64,000 nucleotides of DNA, taken from Nocardioides alkalitolerans DSM 16699 (GTDB lineage: Bacteria > Actinomycetota > Actinomycetes > Propionibacteriales > Nocardioidaceae). Below, one piece after another: positions 53,511 through 62,428 of this stretch. The stretch lies in NCBI RefSeq assembly GCF_000426525.1, contig NZ_AUFN01000010.1:434001-498000 (forward strand). Direction: 5' to 3'. Both the position numbers and the translations under genes were made by a program. Below the pieces are notes generated by a model that searched no databases, was not told the origin of the DNA, and saw only the letters and a list, made by a program, of their open reading frames with translations. Position 1 is the stretch's first letter; every line of letters starts with the position of its first letter.

Positions 53511-54800
53511 ATGTACGTGTCGCTGCGCGAGGGCCCCCTCTCCACCGGGGGCGTCCCGGCCGGGGGCGCGCCCCGGGGCGGCCCGGTCCGGGCGCGCCGC
53601 GGACGGGTGCCGAAGGTCGTCGTCACCCTCGGCCTCGTCAGCCTGCTCACCGACGTCTCGTCGGAGTCGGTGGCCGCCGTCCTGCCGCTCTACCTCACGC
53701 TCGGGCTCGGTCTCTCGACCGTCGCCTACGGCTTCATCGACAGCCTCTACCAGGGCGTCAGCGCGCTCGTGCGCATCGCGGGCGGCTGGGGCGCCGACCG
53801 CTCCGGACGACCGAAGTGGGTGGCGTTCCTCGGCTACGCCACGAGCTGCGTCGCCCGCGTCGGGCTGCTCGTCGCCACCGGCGCCGCGGCCGTCGCCGCC
53901 GTCGTCGCGCTCGACCGGGTGGGCAAGGGCCTGCGCACGGGGCCGCGCGACGCGATGATCAGCGCCGCCGCCCCCGCCGACAGCGTCGGGCTCGCGTTCG
54001 GCGTGCACCGCGCGCTCGACACCACCGGGGCCGTCATCGGCCCGCTCGTGGCGTTCGTGCTCCTCTGGTGGATCCCCGGCGGCTACCTCACCGTCATGGT
54101 GGTCTCGCTCGGCTTCGCCCTGCTCGGCCTGGCGCTCCTCGGGCTCTTCGTCGACGACCGCCCCCGCCGCGGCGGCGCGGCGGCCACCCCCGTCCCCGAG
54201 CCGGTGCCCGCCGGCGGGTGGCGCGCGCTCGCCAGCCCGCCGATGCGGCGCCTGCTCGTCGTCGCCGGCCTGCTCGGCCTGCTCACCATCGGCGACGGCT
54301 TCCTCTACCTGGCGCTCCTCGACCAGGGCGGCTTCGCGGTGCACTGGTTCCCGCTCCTCTACGTCGGCACGAGCGTCGCCTACCTCGTGCTCGCCGTGCC
54401 GTTCGGAGCCCTCGCGGACCGGTGGGGCCGCGCCCGCACGATGGTGCTCGGCCACGGGGCGCTCGTGGCGGCGTACGGCGCGACCGCCCTGCCGCTCGGC
54501 GCCCTCGGCACGACCGTGCTCGTCGTCCTGCTGCTCGGCCTCTTCTACGCCGCCACCGACGGCGTGCTCGCCGCCGTCGCGGGCCGCATCGTCGCCCCCG
54601 CCTTCCGGGCCCGCGGGATCGCGACCGCGCAGACGGTGGTCGCGCTCAGCCGCATGGCTGCCTCCGCGGGCTTCGGCGTGCTCTGGTTCTGGGTCGGTCC
54701 CGGGACCGCCCTGCTCGTCGCCGCCGCCGCGCTCGCCCTGCTGCTGCCGCCGGCCCTCCTCGCCGTCGCCGACGTCGACGCGGCCCCGGTGCCGGCATGA
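53511..54800 (+). CDS. MFS transporter
   Basis: This 429-residue protein has about twelve membrane helices. The N-half has SSESVAAVLPLYLTLGLGLS and the loop GGWGADRSGRPKWVA, an A-motif-like turn. DRVGKGLRTGPRDAMISAAA is a conserved block of MFS proteins annotated as drug or sugar exporters. The C-half repeats the pattern with GALADRWGRARTMVLG. The substrate is unknown. Its start is one base after the preceding stop, and its TGA overlaps the next start, so it belongs to the surface operon. Confidence 0.87.
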   Translation: MYVSLREGPLSTGGVPAGGAPRGGPVRARRGRVPKVVVTLGLVSLLTDVSSESVAAVLPLYLTLGLGLSTVAYGFIDSLYQGVSALVRIAGGWGADRSGRPKWVAFLGYATSCVARVGLLVATGAAAVAAVVALDRVGKGLRTGPRDAMISAAAPADSVGLAFGVHRALDTTGAVIGPLVAFVLLWWIPGGYLTVMVVSLGFALLGLALLGLFVDDRPRRGGAAATPVPEPVPAGGWRALASPPMRRLLVVAGLLGLLTIGDGFLYLALLDQGGFAVHWFPLLYVGTSVAYLVLAVPFGALADRWGRARTMVLGHGALVAAYGATALPLGALGTTVLVVLLLGLFYAATDGVLAAVAGRIVAPAFRARGIATAQTVVALSRMAASAGFGVLWFWVGPGTALLVAAAALALLLPPALLAVADVDAAPVPA

Positions 54801-55888
54801 CGCGCCGTACCCGCCTCGCGGCCTTCACCGCGCTCGTGCTCGTCGTCGTGCTCGCCGTGGCCGGCGTCGCCCTGCGTCAGGCGGCCCTGCAGCGGGCGCA
54901 GGCGCAGGCCCCGCCGTCCGTGCCGGTCGCGGCGGACGGCGAGATCGACGGTCCGCGCCTCGTCTTCCGCCACACCGGCCTCGACAGCGGCTACGGCCAC
55001 CTCGCGAGCGTCGCGCTCGACGACCCCGACGGCGCCCGCACCATCAGCGACGTCGCCTGCGACCGCGTCGACACCCGTGCCGACCTCACCTCCTGCCTAC
55101 GCGTCGAGCGCGGTGTCGTCACCCGCTACGCGCTCGTCGAGCTCGACGCCGACCTGGCGGAGACCGCGACGGTCCCCCTGCCCGGCATCCCGAGCCGCAC
55201 CCGCCTCTCGCCCGACGGCAGCCTCGTGGCCACGACGACCTTCGTCACGGGCCACTCCTACCTGCAGACCGGGTTCTCGACCGCGACGGAGATCCGGTCG
55301 ACCACCGACCCCGACGGTCCGGGTGGCGCCGCGGACGTCGGCAACCTCGAGCGGTTCCGCCTGGTGGTCGACGGCCAGGAGGTCAGCCCGGCCGACCGCA
55401 ACGTCTGGGGCGTCACCTTCGTCGACGACCGCGTCTTCTACGCGACCGTCGCCACCGGCGGCGTCACCCACCTCGTGGAGGGCGACCTCGCGACACGCAC
55501 GCTCACCGCGCTGCGCACCAACGCCGAGTGCCCCTCGCTCTCGCCCGACGGCACCCGGCTGGCCTACAAGGTCGACGACGCCGCCGACGGCACGCACTGG
55601 TCGTTCGCCGTGCTCGACCTCGCCACCGGCGAGGAGCGCGTGCTGCGCGGCGAGACCCGCGGGGTCGACGACCAGGCCGCGTGGCTCGACGACGACACGC
55701 TCCTCTACGGCGTGCCCCGCACCGACGAGCCCGGCGTCACCGACGTCTGGGCGCTCGACACCGCCGACGACGCCGCCCCGCGGCTCCTCGTCGAGCAGGC
55801 GTGGTCACCGTCCGTGGTGCGCCCGCCCACCAGCAGCACCGCAGCCGACAGAGCCGTCGGTGCCGGACCCACGGGAGGAACCCCATGA
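54797..55888 (+). CDS. Secreted beta-propeller-like (TolB/PD40-type) protein
   Basis: This 363-residue protein has an N-terminal signal or anchor helix (AAFTALVLVVVLAVAGVAL). Repeated blades of TolB/PD40 style follow: SRTRLSPDGSLVATTTF, CPSLSPDGTRLAYKVDD, and DDQAAWLDDDTLLYGVPR. Such propellers bind ligands or partner proteins and are not enzymes by themselves. Overlapping ATGA junctions tie it to the MFS gene before it and the fusion glycosyltransferase after it. It may monitor or organise export of the polymer. Confidence 0.78.
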   Translation: MTRRTRLAAFTALVLVVVLAVAGVALRQAALQRAQAQAPPSVPVAADGEIDGPRLVFRHTGLDSGYGHLASVALDDPDGARTISDVACDRVDTRADLTSCLRVERGVVTRYALVELDADLAETATVPLPGIPSRTRLSPDGSLVATTTFVTGHSYLQTGFSTATEIRSTTDPDGPGGAADVGNLERFRLVVDGQEVSPADRNVWGVTFVDDRVFYATVATGGVTHLVEGDLATRTLTALRTNAECPSLSPDGTRLAYKVDDAADGTHWSFAVLDLATGEERVLRGETRGVDDQAAWLDDDTLLYGVPRTDEPGVTDVWALDTADDAAPRLLVEQAWSPSVVRPPTSSTAADRAVGAGPTGGTP

Positions 55889-58683
55889 CCGAGATGCTCC
55901 GCAGGACCGGGCGTGCGCCCCGCAGGGTGGACCTCTGCGGCTGCCCCGTCGACCTCATGGACCTCGACGACGCCGTCGCGACCATCACGGGCGTACGACG
56001 CGGGGCGGGCACCGCCCCGCTGGCGGTCGCGTCGGTCAACCTCGACCACGTGCACCACTTCGGCGACGGCGGTCGCTGGCACGGGGTGCTGGAGCAGGCC
56101 GAGGCGCTGGGCTCGGTGCGCTGGCTCTCCCTCCTCGACGGGGCGCCCCTCGTGACGCGGGCCGACCAGCTCACCGGGCTGACGTGGCCGCGGCTGGCGG
56201 GCAGCGACCTCGTCGACCCGGTGCTCGACGCCGCGGCCGCCGCCGGGCTCACCGTCGGGTTCCTCGGCGGCAGCCCCGAGACCCAGGAGCGGCTGCGCAC
56301 CAGTCTCGCGACCGCCCGGCCGGGCCTCCTGCTCACCGGGTTCTGGTCGCCGCCCCGCGAGGTCCTGGCCGACCCGGCCGCCTCCCGTCGCCTCGCCGAG
56401 GAGATCCGCCGCACCGGCACCGACGTGCTGGTCGTCGGCCTCGGCAAGCCGCGCCAGGAGCTGTGGATCGCCGAGCACGGCCACCTCACGGGCGCCGCTG
56501 CGCTGCTCGCCTTCGGCGCCGTCGTCGACTTCCTCGCCGGGCAGGTCAGCCGGGCACCGGCGTGGATGTCGAAGCACGGGCTGGAGTGGTCCTACCGGCT
56601 GGCCCAGGAGCCCAAGCGGCTCTCGCGGCGCTACCTCGTCGACGGCCCGGTCGCCTACGGGCGCCTGCACCGCCGTACCCCCGAGACCCCGGCCGCGACC
56701 CGCGCGAGCGGACCCGGGCCGTTCGTCGGGCCCGACGAGCCCGCCGACATCACCGCCGTCGTCGTCACCCACAACAGCGCCGGCTCGATAGCGCCGCTGG
56801 TCGCCGACCTGCGCCGGGAGAGCGGGCCGTTCCGCCTGCGCGTCGTCGTGGTCGACAACCGCTCCACCGACGCGACCCTCGCCGAGGTCGCCCGCCACCC
56901 CGACGTGATCGTCGACGCCGGCGCGAACGACGGCTACGCCGCCGGCATCAACCGCGGGCTGCGCCACCTCGGCGACAGCCGCGCGGTGCTCGTGCTCAAC
57001 CCCGACCTCCGGCTCGACGACGGAGCCCTGCTCGCCCTCTGGCGACGGGTCTGGCAGCCCGGTGTCGGCGTCGCCGTGCCCGCGGTGACCGACGACGCCG
57101 GCGAGGTGCGCCGCTCGCTGCGCTTCGAGCCCACCGCGCTGCGCACGCTCGGCGACGCGCTCCTCGGCGACCGCCTCGCCGGCCGGCCCACCTGGCTCAC
57201 CGAGACCGACCACAACGACGAGTCCTACGTGCACCCGCACCCCGTCGAGTGGGCGACCGGGGCGGCGCTGCTGCTGCGCGCCGAGGCCGCCGCCCAGGTC
57301 GGCGCCTGGGACGAGCGCTACTTCCTCTACTCCGAAGAGGTCGACTACCTGCGCCGGGTGCGGGAGGCCGGCTGGACCGCCTGGTTCGAGCCCGCGGCCC
57401 GCGTGCGTCACGACGAGGGTGGCTCCGGCGGCCCCGCCGAGCTCGGCGCCCTCATGGCGGTCAACCGGGTGCGGTACGTCGAGGGCCGCCGCGGTCGCGC
57501 CCGCGGCGCCGGGGTGCGCGCCGCCGCCGCCCTCGGGGCCACGCTGCGGGCCGGCTCCCCCGAGCACCGGCTGGCGCTCTCCTACCTGGTCGCCCGGCGA
57601 CGCTGGGAGCGGCTGCCCGCCGCCGAGAGCCGCCGTACCCCCGCCGTCGCGCCGCCCGCCGACACCGTCCCCGGGCACGAGCGGCTCGCCGTGCTGGGGG
57701 GCTCGGTCGTGCTGCCCGCCCACAACGAGGAGCACGTCATCGGCCGGGCGCTCGCGCCGCTCACCGCGCTGGCCTCGGGCGGTCGCCTCGAGGTGGTCGT
57801 GGCCGCCAACGGCTGCACCGACGCGACCGTGGCCCGGGCCCGCGCCGTGCCCGGCACCGTCGTGCTCGACCTCGAGCAGCCCTCGAAGGTCGGCGCGCTC
57901 AACGCCGCCGACGCCGTGGCCCGTCAGTGGCCCCGCCTCTACCTCGACGCCGACATCGAGATCACCCCGCGCGCCGTCGCCGACGTGCTCGCCGTGCTCT
58001 CCGCCGGCGGCGTGGCCGCCGCACGGCCACCGTTCCGCTACGACACCACCGGGGCCAGCTGGGTGGTGCGCGCCTTCTACCGCGCCCGCGGCCGGCTGCC
58101 CGAGACCGGGTCGCACCTCTGGGGCGCCGGTGTGTACGGCGTGAGCCGCGCCGGGCACGACGCCTTCGCGACGTTCCCGGCCCTGGTGGCGGACGACCTC
58201 TTCGTCGACCAGATGTTCTCGCCGGCCCAGAAGACGGTGGTCGACACGGACCCGGTGGTCGTCCGGACCCCACGCGACCTGGCCAGCCTCCTGACGGTGC
58301 TCCGGCGCACGACCACGGGGAACCGCGAGCTGGCCGGCCACGGGGTGCAGCCGGCCCACGCGGAGAGCACGCTGGGCCGCACGCTGCGCCAGCTCGTCAC
58401 CTCGGCCACGTCACCGGACCGGCTCGTCGACGCAGCCGTCTACGCCGCTCTCGTCGCCGCCGCCCGCGTGCCTGCCCGGCAGGCCGGCTGGGGACGCGAC
58501 GAGAGCAGCCGCCCGGCGGGGGCGGTCGAGCCGGCCGAGTCGGCCGAGGCCCCTCAGGTCCGAGCGCCCCGACGTCTCGACCGCCACCCGTCGAGGGCCA
58601 GCGCGCCCGCGGCGAGCGCGAGCCCGAGCGCCCCGATGCCCGCCAGCGTGCGGGTCGAGCTGCCCACGACGCGGGTGATCTGA
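55885..58683 (+). CDS. Three-domain glycosyltransferase: WecG/TagA (GT26) fused to two GT2 modules
   Basis: This 932-residue protein starts at ATG 55885 behind GGGAGGAA. Residues about 15-265 form a WecG/TagA domain, with SVNLDHVHHF, LDGAPLV, VVGLGKPRQELWI and the end block HGLEWSYRLAQEPKRLSRRY. Residues about 290-560 form a GT2 module, with ITAVVVTHNS, VVVVDNRSTDAT, VLVLNPDLRLDD and YFLYSEEVDYL. Residues about 605-850 form a second GT2, with SVVLPAHNEEHVIG, VVAANGCTDAT, YLDADIEI and LVADDLFVDQM. One chain may add the first and following sugars to a lipid-linked primer. The last 43 codons are antisense to the end of the next gene and look low-complexity. Confidence 0.93.
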   Translation: MTEMLRRTGRAPRRVDLCGCPVDLMDLDDAVATITGVRRGAGTAPLAVASVNLDHVHHFGDGGRWHGVLEQAEALGSVRWLSLLDGAPLVTRADQLTGLTWPRLAGSDLVDPVLDAAAAAGLTVGFLGGSPETQERLRTSLATARPGLLLTGFWSPPREVLADPAASRRLAEEIRRTGTDVLVVGLGKPRQELWIAEHGHLTGAAALLAFGAVVDFLAGQVSRAPAWMSKHGLEWSYRLAQEPKRLSRRYLVDGPVAYGRLHRRTPETPAATRASGPGPFVGPDEPADITAVVVTHNSAGSIAPLVADLRRESGPFRLRVVVVDNRSTDATLAEVARHPDVIVDAGANDGYAAGINRGLRHLGDSRAVLVLNPDLRLDDGALLALWRRVWQPGVGVAVPAVTDDAGEVRRSLRFEPTALRTLGDALLGDRLAGRPTWLTETDHNDESYVHPHPVEWATGAALLLRAEAAAQVGAWDERYFLYSEEVDYLRRVREAGWTAWFEPAARVRHDEGGSGGPAELGALMAVNRVRYVEGRRGRARGAGVRAAAALGATLRAGSPEHRLALSYLVARRRWERLPAAESRRTPAVAPPADTVPGHERLAVLGGSVVLPAHNEEHVIGRALAPLTALASGGRLEVVVAANGCTDATVARARAVPGTVVLDLEQPSKVGALNAADAVARQWPRLYLDADIEITPRAVADVLAVLSAGGVAAARPPFRYDTTGASWVVRAFYRARGRLPETGSHLWGAGVYGVSRAGHDAFATFPALVADDLFVDQMFSPAQKTVVDTDPVVVRTPRDLASLLTVLRRTTTGNRELAGHGVQPAHAESTLGRTLRQLVTSATSPDRLVDAAVYAALVAAARVPARQAGWGRDESSRPAGAVEPAESAEAPQVRAPRRLDRHPSRASAPAASASPSAPMPASVRVELPTTRVI

Positions 58684-59186
58684 GGATGGTCGGGCGAGCG
58701 CTGCGTCACAATCCGTTCGTCGGGGGCCACCCCGGCCTCGGCCTGGCGGGCGTCGGCCAGGGCGTCGACCTCGTCGAGCAGCCGCTGCGTCTCGACGGCG
58801 GCCTCCTCGGCGGTCGGCATCACCACCTGGACGGTCAGCACCGGCTGGTTGAACGACGACTGCCACTGGCCGCCGGTGCGCGCCAGCGTCGTGGAGTAGC
58901 CCTCGTCGACCCCCGCGCCGTACAGGCGGGCGTCGGGCGACGACAGCACCACGGCCTGCGGCCCGCCGACGAGCTCGCGCTCGATCGCCGCGGCGTAGAA
59001 CACGAGGCTCTCGTCGCTGCCCTCGAACACGTTGCCGCCGCGCGAGGGCGGCAGGAAGACCACGTCGACGCGCGTCCAGAACACGGGCTGGGGCCGCACG
59101 AGCGCCATCGCGGCGACCGTCAGCACGAGCACGGCCAGCACGACGTACCAGCGGCTGCGCGGCACGCGGGCCAGGCGCTTGCCCAT
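58554..59186 (-). CDS. Wzz-like polysaccharide chain-length/assembly protein
   Basis: This 210-residue protein has two terminal membrane helices (about 13-31 and 178-197, LAGIGALGLALAAGALALDG) around an extracytoplasmic part. It has no cytoplasmic kinase domain and no Walker motif. The hydrophobic opener SRWYVVLAVLVLTVAAMALV matches the actinobacterial Wzz-like pattern seen again at 60280-61137. It lies on the minus strand within a plus-strand locus, and its 3' end overlaps the fusion glycosyltransferase by 130 bases. GGGAGG precedes the ATG at 59186. Confidence 0.75.
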   Translation of the reverse strand: MGKRLARVPRSRWYVVLAVLVLTVAAMALVRPQPVFWTRVDVVFLPPSRGGNVFEGSDESLVFYAAAIERELVGGPQAVVLSSPDARLYGAGVDEGYSTTLARTGGQWQSSFNQPVLTVQVVMPTAEEAAVETQRLLDEVDALADARQAEAGVAPDERIVTQRSPDHPQITRVVGSSTRTLAGIGALGLALAAGALALDGWRSRRRGART

Positions 59187-59319
59187 GACGACGCCTCCCC
59201 CGCTCCGGTCCGCACCACGGTGGACGACCCGGCTCCCATCGTAGGCGTCCGCCCCGCGGCCCGCCGGTCGTCCCCGACGACCGGCCCCGTGCCCGACCAC
59301 CACCTCCGGACGGTGCCCC

Positions 59320-60231
59320 GTGCGACCCGCTGACCACGTGCTCCTCACCCGCTTCAACCTGCCGACGCCCGGGCCCGAGAGCCTCGTGCGCGCCCAGGAC
59401 GACTGGCTGCGGGGCCGGGTCGAGCTCTTCGAGACCTACTGCCTGCCCTCGGTGCAGGCCCAGACCAGCCGGGCCTTCACCTGGATCGTCTACTTCGACC
59501 CCGCCAGCCCGGCGTGGCTGCGCGCCCGGATCGACGCCTGGGTGGCCGCGTGCGGTCTGCACCCGGTGTTCCGGGAGGAGGTGTCGAGCCGCGACCTGCT
59601 CGCCGACCTCGACGTGGAGGTCGACCGGCACCACGCGGAGGTCATCACGACCAACCTCGACAACGACGACGGCCTCGCCGCCGACTTCGTCGCCCGGCTC
59701 CAGCGCGCGGAGGTGACCACGGGCCCGCGTCCCGGAGGTCGCGACGGTGACGGTGGCGGCCGCACGGCGCTCTACTGCCCGCAGGGCCTCGTGCTCGCCG
59801 ACGGACGGGCCTACCTCCACACCGACGAGCACAACGCGTTCTGCTCGGTGCGGGAGCCGTGGCTCGGCGCCCGGACCTGCTGGACGGACTGGCACAACCT
59901 GCTGCACCGGCAGATGCCCGTCGTGCTCGTCGACGGCGGCCCGGCCTGGCTCCAGGTCGTGCACGGCAGCAACGTCAGCAACCGGGTGCGGGGCCACCTC
60001 GTCGCCCCGGCACCGCACCGCGCCGCGTTCCCCGGGCTGCTCACCGGCGCCACCGCGCCACCGCGCGCGGCGCTCGCCGCCGACCGGTTCCTGCGCCACC
60101 CGGCCCGCACCGTCCGCGACCGTGGCCGGGGGCTCGCCCGCCGGACCGCGCTCGGCCTCGTCGGCAAGGACGGCTTCGACCGCTGGAAGACCGTCCTGGC
60201 CCGCCGCCGCACGAGCGCGTCGCACGGCTGA
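59320..60231 (+). CDS. Putative rhamnosyltransferase-like protein
   Basis: This 303-residue protein resembles the Pfam Rhamno_transf group. It opens VLLTRFNLPTP and has RVELFETYCLPSVQAQTSR, then FTWIVYFDPASPAW and ITTNLDNDDGLAADFV with a DxD-like DND. NLLHRQMPVVLVDGGPAWLQ and GSNVSNR follow in the C-half. There is no membrane helix. A cytoplasmic sugar-transfer role in building the surface polymer is likely. The GTG at 59320 has only a weak Shine-Dalgarno. The Wzz-like gene of the locus begins 48 bases after its stop. Confidence 0.8.
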   Translation: MRPADHVLLTRFNLPTPGPESLVRAQDDWLRGRVELFETYCLPSVQAQTSRAFTWIVYFDPASPAWLRARIDAWVAACGLHPVFREEVSSRDLLADLDVEVDRHHAEVITTNLDNDDGLAADFVARLQRAEVTTGPRPGGRDGDGGGRTALYCPQGLVLADGRAYLHTDEHNAFCSVREPWLGARTCWTDWHNLLHRQMPVVLVDGGPAWLQVVHGSNVSNRVRGHLVAPAPHRAAFPGLLTGATAPPRAALAADRFLRHPARTVRDRGRGLARRTALGLVGKDGFDRWKTVLARRRTSASHG

Positions 60232-60279
60232 CGGCGCCTCCCCTCGTCCCTCCCCGCACCACCGGCCGGAAGGCTCCCC

Positions 60280-61137
60280 ATGGATCTCAAGGACCTCGCC
60301 CGCAGCGCGCTGCGCCGCTGGTACGTGCTGCTCGTGTGCCTCCTGCTCACAGCGGCCGGCGCGCTCGGCATCGCCCGCAGCATGCCGGCGTCGTACGACG
60401 TGAGCAGCAGCATCCTGCTCCTGCCGCCCGCCAGCAGCGTGGGCGACGAGGGCAATCCCTACCTCTACCTGAGCGGGCTCGGCCAGGCCGTGGACGTGCT
60501 CGTCACGCGTCTCACCAGCGACGCCGTGGCGCAGCCGGTCCTCGAGCGGCACCCCGGCGTGACCCTCACCGTGGAGCGCGACGTCTCGACCACCGGGCCG
60601 ATCATCCTCGTCAGCGCGTCCGGGCCGGACGCCGCCGACGGCGAGTCGACCGTGGCCGAGGTCGTCGCCGCCCTGCCCGGGCAGCTCGCCGACCTGCAGT
60701 CGGCGCTCGACGTGCCGGACGGCTCCGTCATCACGTCCACCGTGCTCACCGCCCCCGAGGACGCCGCCCCCAACACGAAGGCCCGCACCCGCGCCGCGAC
60801 CGCGGTCGTCGGCGCGGGTCTCGTGCTGTCGGTGCTCGTCACCGCTCTCGCCGACCGGGTGCTGCTCGACCGCCGACGTCGGCGGACCGGCGAGGCGGCC
60901 GACCCCGTCGCGGTCCCCGAGCCGGTCACGGTCCCCGAGCCGGTCGCAGCCGCCGAGCCCGTCGTCCCGACCCCGACGCCCGTCCCGAGGTCCGGGCGGA
61001 AGTCCGGGCCGACGACCGCACCGCGCGGGCCGAGGTCCGCCGCCGTGAAGCGCACGACGCCGCCCGAGCGCCGGGCGCCGTCCACCGCGGCCGACCCACA
61101 CCAGGAGGGCGAGCATGAGCTCTCCGGCCGACGCTGA
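60280..61137 (+). CDS. Second Wzz-like polysaccharide assembly protein with basic/Pro-rich tail
   Basis: This 285-residue protein has an N-terminal membrane helix (about 15-33, VLLVCLLLTAAGALGIA), an extracytoplasmic domain and a second helix (about 170-192). A long cytoplasmic tail with repeats of VPEPV type (residues about 205-235) and many Arg/Pro follows. No tyrosine-kinase domain is fused. The tail might bind a kinase or glycosyltransferase. GGAAGG precedes the ATG. Its 3' end overlaps the ligase-like gene by 23 bases. It pairs by type with the minus-strand copy at 58.6-59.2 kb. Confidence 0.78.
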   Translation: MDLKDLARSALRRWYVLLVCLLLTAAGALGIARSMPASYDVSSSILLLPPASSVGDEGNPYLYLSGLGQAVDVLVTRLTSDAVAQPVLERHPGVTLTVERDVSTTGPIILVSASGPDAADGESTVAEVVAALPGQLADLQSALDVPDGSVITSTVLTAPEDAAPNTKARTRAATAVVGAGLVLSVLVTALADRVLLDRRRRRTGEAADPVAVPEPVTVPEPVAAAEPVVPTPTPVPRSGRKSGPTTAPRGPRSAAVKRTTPPERRAPSTAADPHQEGEHELSGRR

Positions 61138-62428
61138 CGCCCTCCGCCCCGCGGCGGTCGGCCGACCTCGGATCGTGCCGCACCTCGACGCCGTCACCGC
61201 GCTCTCGGTGCTCATCGTGCTGCTGTGCGCCGTGCCGAGCAGCCTGCGGGTGGAGGCGCTCGGTGGGGCCGGTGCGCCCTCGGGCCTCTGGGGCCTGGCC
61301 TGCGTCGTGCTGTGGGCGGTCAACCGCGTGCACACCGCGCGTGCCTCGGCGCGGGCGTCGTACGTGCGGATCGCCACGCTCGTGCTGCTCACGGCCGTCC
61401 TGGCCGCCTGGACCGCCGCGATGCTCCGGCCGCTGCCCCCGCTCGAGGGCAACGCCGCCGACCTCGGGGTGCTGCGCATCCTCTCCTTCTGCGGGATCGT
61501 CCTGCTCACCACCGACCTGGCGACCCCGCCCGGGCGGCTCGTCACGCTCCAGCGGCGCCTCGTGCTCGCCGGCGCCCTCGTGGCCCTGCTGGGCCTGGCG
61601 CAGTTCGTGACCGGCGAGGCGCTCGTCGACCGCGTGACGTTCCCGGGCCTGGTCTCGTCGCAGGACTTCTCCGGCGTCGGCGACCGGGGCGGGTTCACCC
61701 GCTCGGCGGCGACCGCCATGAGCGCGCTGGAGTACACCTTCACGCTCGCCGTGGTCTTCCCGCTCGCGCTGACGTTCGCGTGCTTCGACCGCGACCGTTC
61801 CCTGCTGCGGCGGGTCACGCCACCGGTGCTCATCGGGGCGGCGCTGCTGACGTCGGTCTCCCGCTCGGGACTGATCGGGCTGGCGGTGGGGTGCACGGTG
61901 CTCCTGCTGACCTGGCCCGGCGCCGTGCGCCGGCTGATGCTCGCCCTCGCCCCGCTCGCGCTGCTCGCCGTCTACGTGCTCGTGCCCGGCATGAGCGGCA
62001 CGCTGCGCTACCTCTTCACGGCCTCCGACTCCGACCCCAGCGCGATCTCGCGCACCGGCAGCTACCAGGTCGCCGCCGAGTTCCTGGCCGCCGACCCCGT
62101 CGTCGGACGCGGCTTCGGCACGTTCCTGCCCGTCTACCGCATCCTCGACAACCAGTACCTGCTCCTCAGCATCGAGGTCGGTGCGGTGGGGCTGCTCGCG
62201 TTCGTCGGGCTGCTCGCGGCGGCGGCCGTGTCGGCGCACCCCCGGCGCGGCCCCGACCGGCCCGGCCCGGCCGACCTCCACCGCCAGCTCGGGCACGGCC
62301 TCGTCGCGTCCGTCGCCACCGCCGCGCTGCTCACCGCCTTCTTCGACCTCTTCGCGTTCCCGATGGCCGTCGGCACGCTCGCGCTCGTGTGCGGCATGTG
62401 CGGGGCGCGCCGCCGGGAGCACGGGTGA
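61115..62428 (+). CDS. O-antigen ligase/polymerase-like membrane protein
   Basis: This 437-residue protein has about ten to twelve membrane helices and a large extracytoplasmic loop near 300-345. The loop has SRTGSYQVAAEFLAADPVVG and RGFGTFLPVYRILDNQYLLL, the pattern of Wzy/WaaL-type (O-antigen ligase) proteins (GxGxGTF, DNxYL). Such proteins polymerise or attach surface polysaccharide. GGAGGG precedes the ATG at 61115, which lies inside the end of the Wzz-like gene. Its TGA overlaps the next glycosyltransferase start as GTGA. Confidence 0.87.
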   Translation: MSSPADADALRPAAVGRPRIVPHLDAVTALSVLIVLLCAVPSSLRVEALGGAGAPSGLWGLACVVLWAVNRVHTARASARASYVRIATLVLLTAVLAAWTAAMLRPLPPLEGNAADLGVLRILSFCGIVLLTTDLATPPGRLVTLQRRLVLAGALVALLGLAQFVTGEALVDRVTFPGLVSSQDFSGVGDRGGFTRSAATAMSALEYTFTLAVVFPLALTFACFDRDRSLLRRVTPPVLIGAALLTSVSRSGLIGLAVGCTVLLLTWPGAVRRLMLALAPLALLAVYVLVPGMSGTLRYLFTASDSDPSAISRTGSYQVAAEFLAADPVVGRGFGTFLPVYRILDNQYLLLSIEVGAVGLLAFVGLLAAAAVSAHPRRGPDRPGPADLHRQLGHGLVASVATAALLTAFFDLFAFPMAVGTLALVCGMCGARRREHG

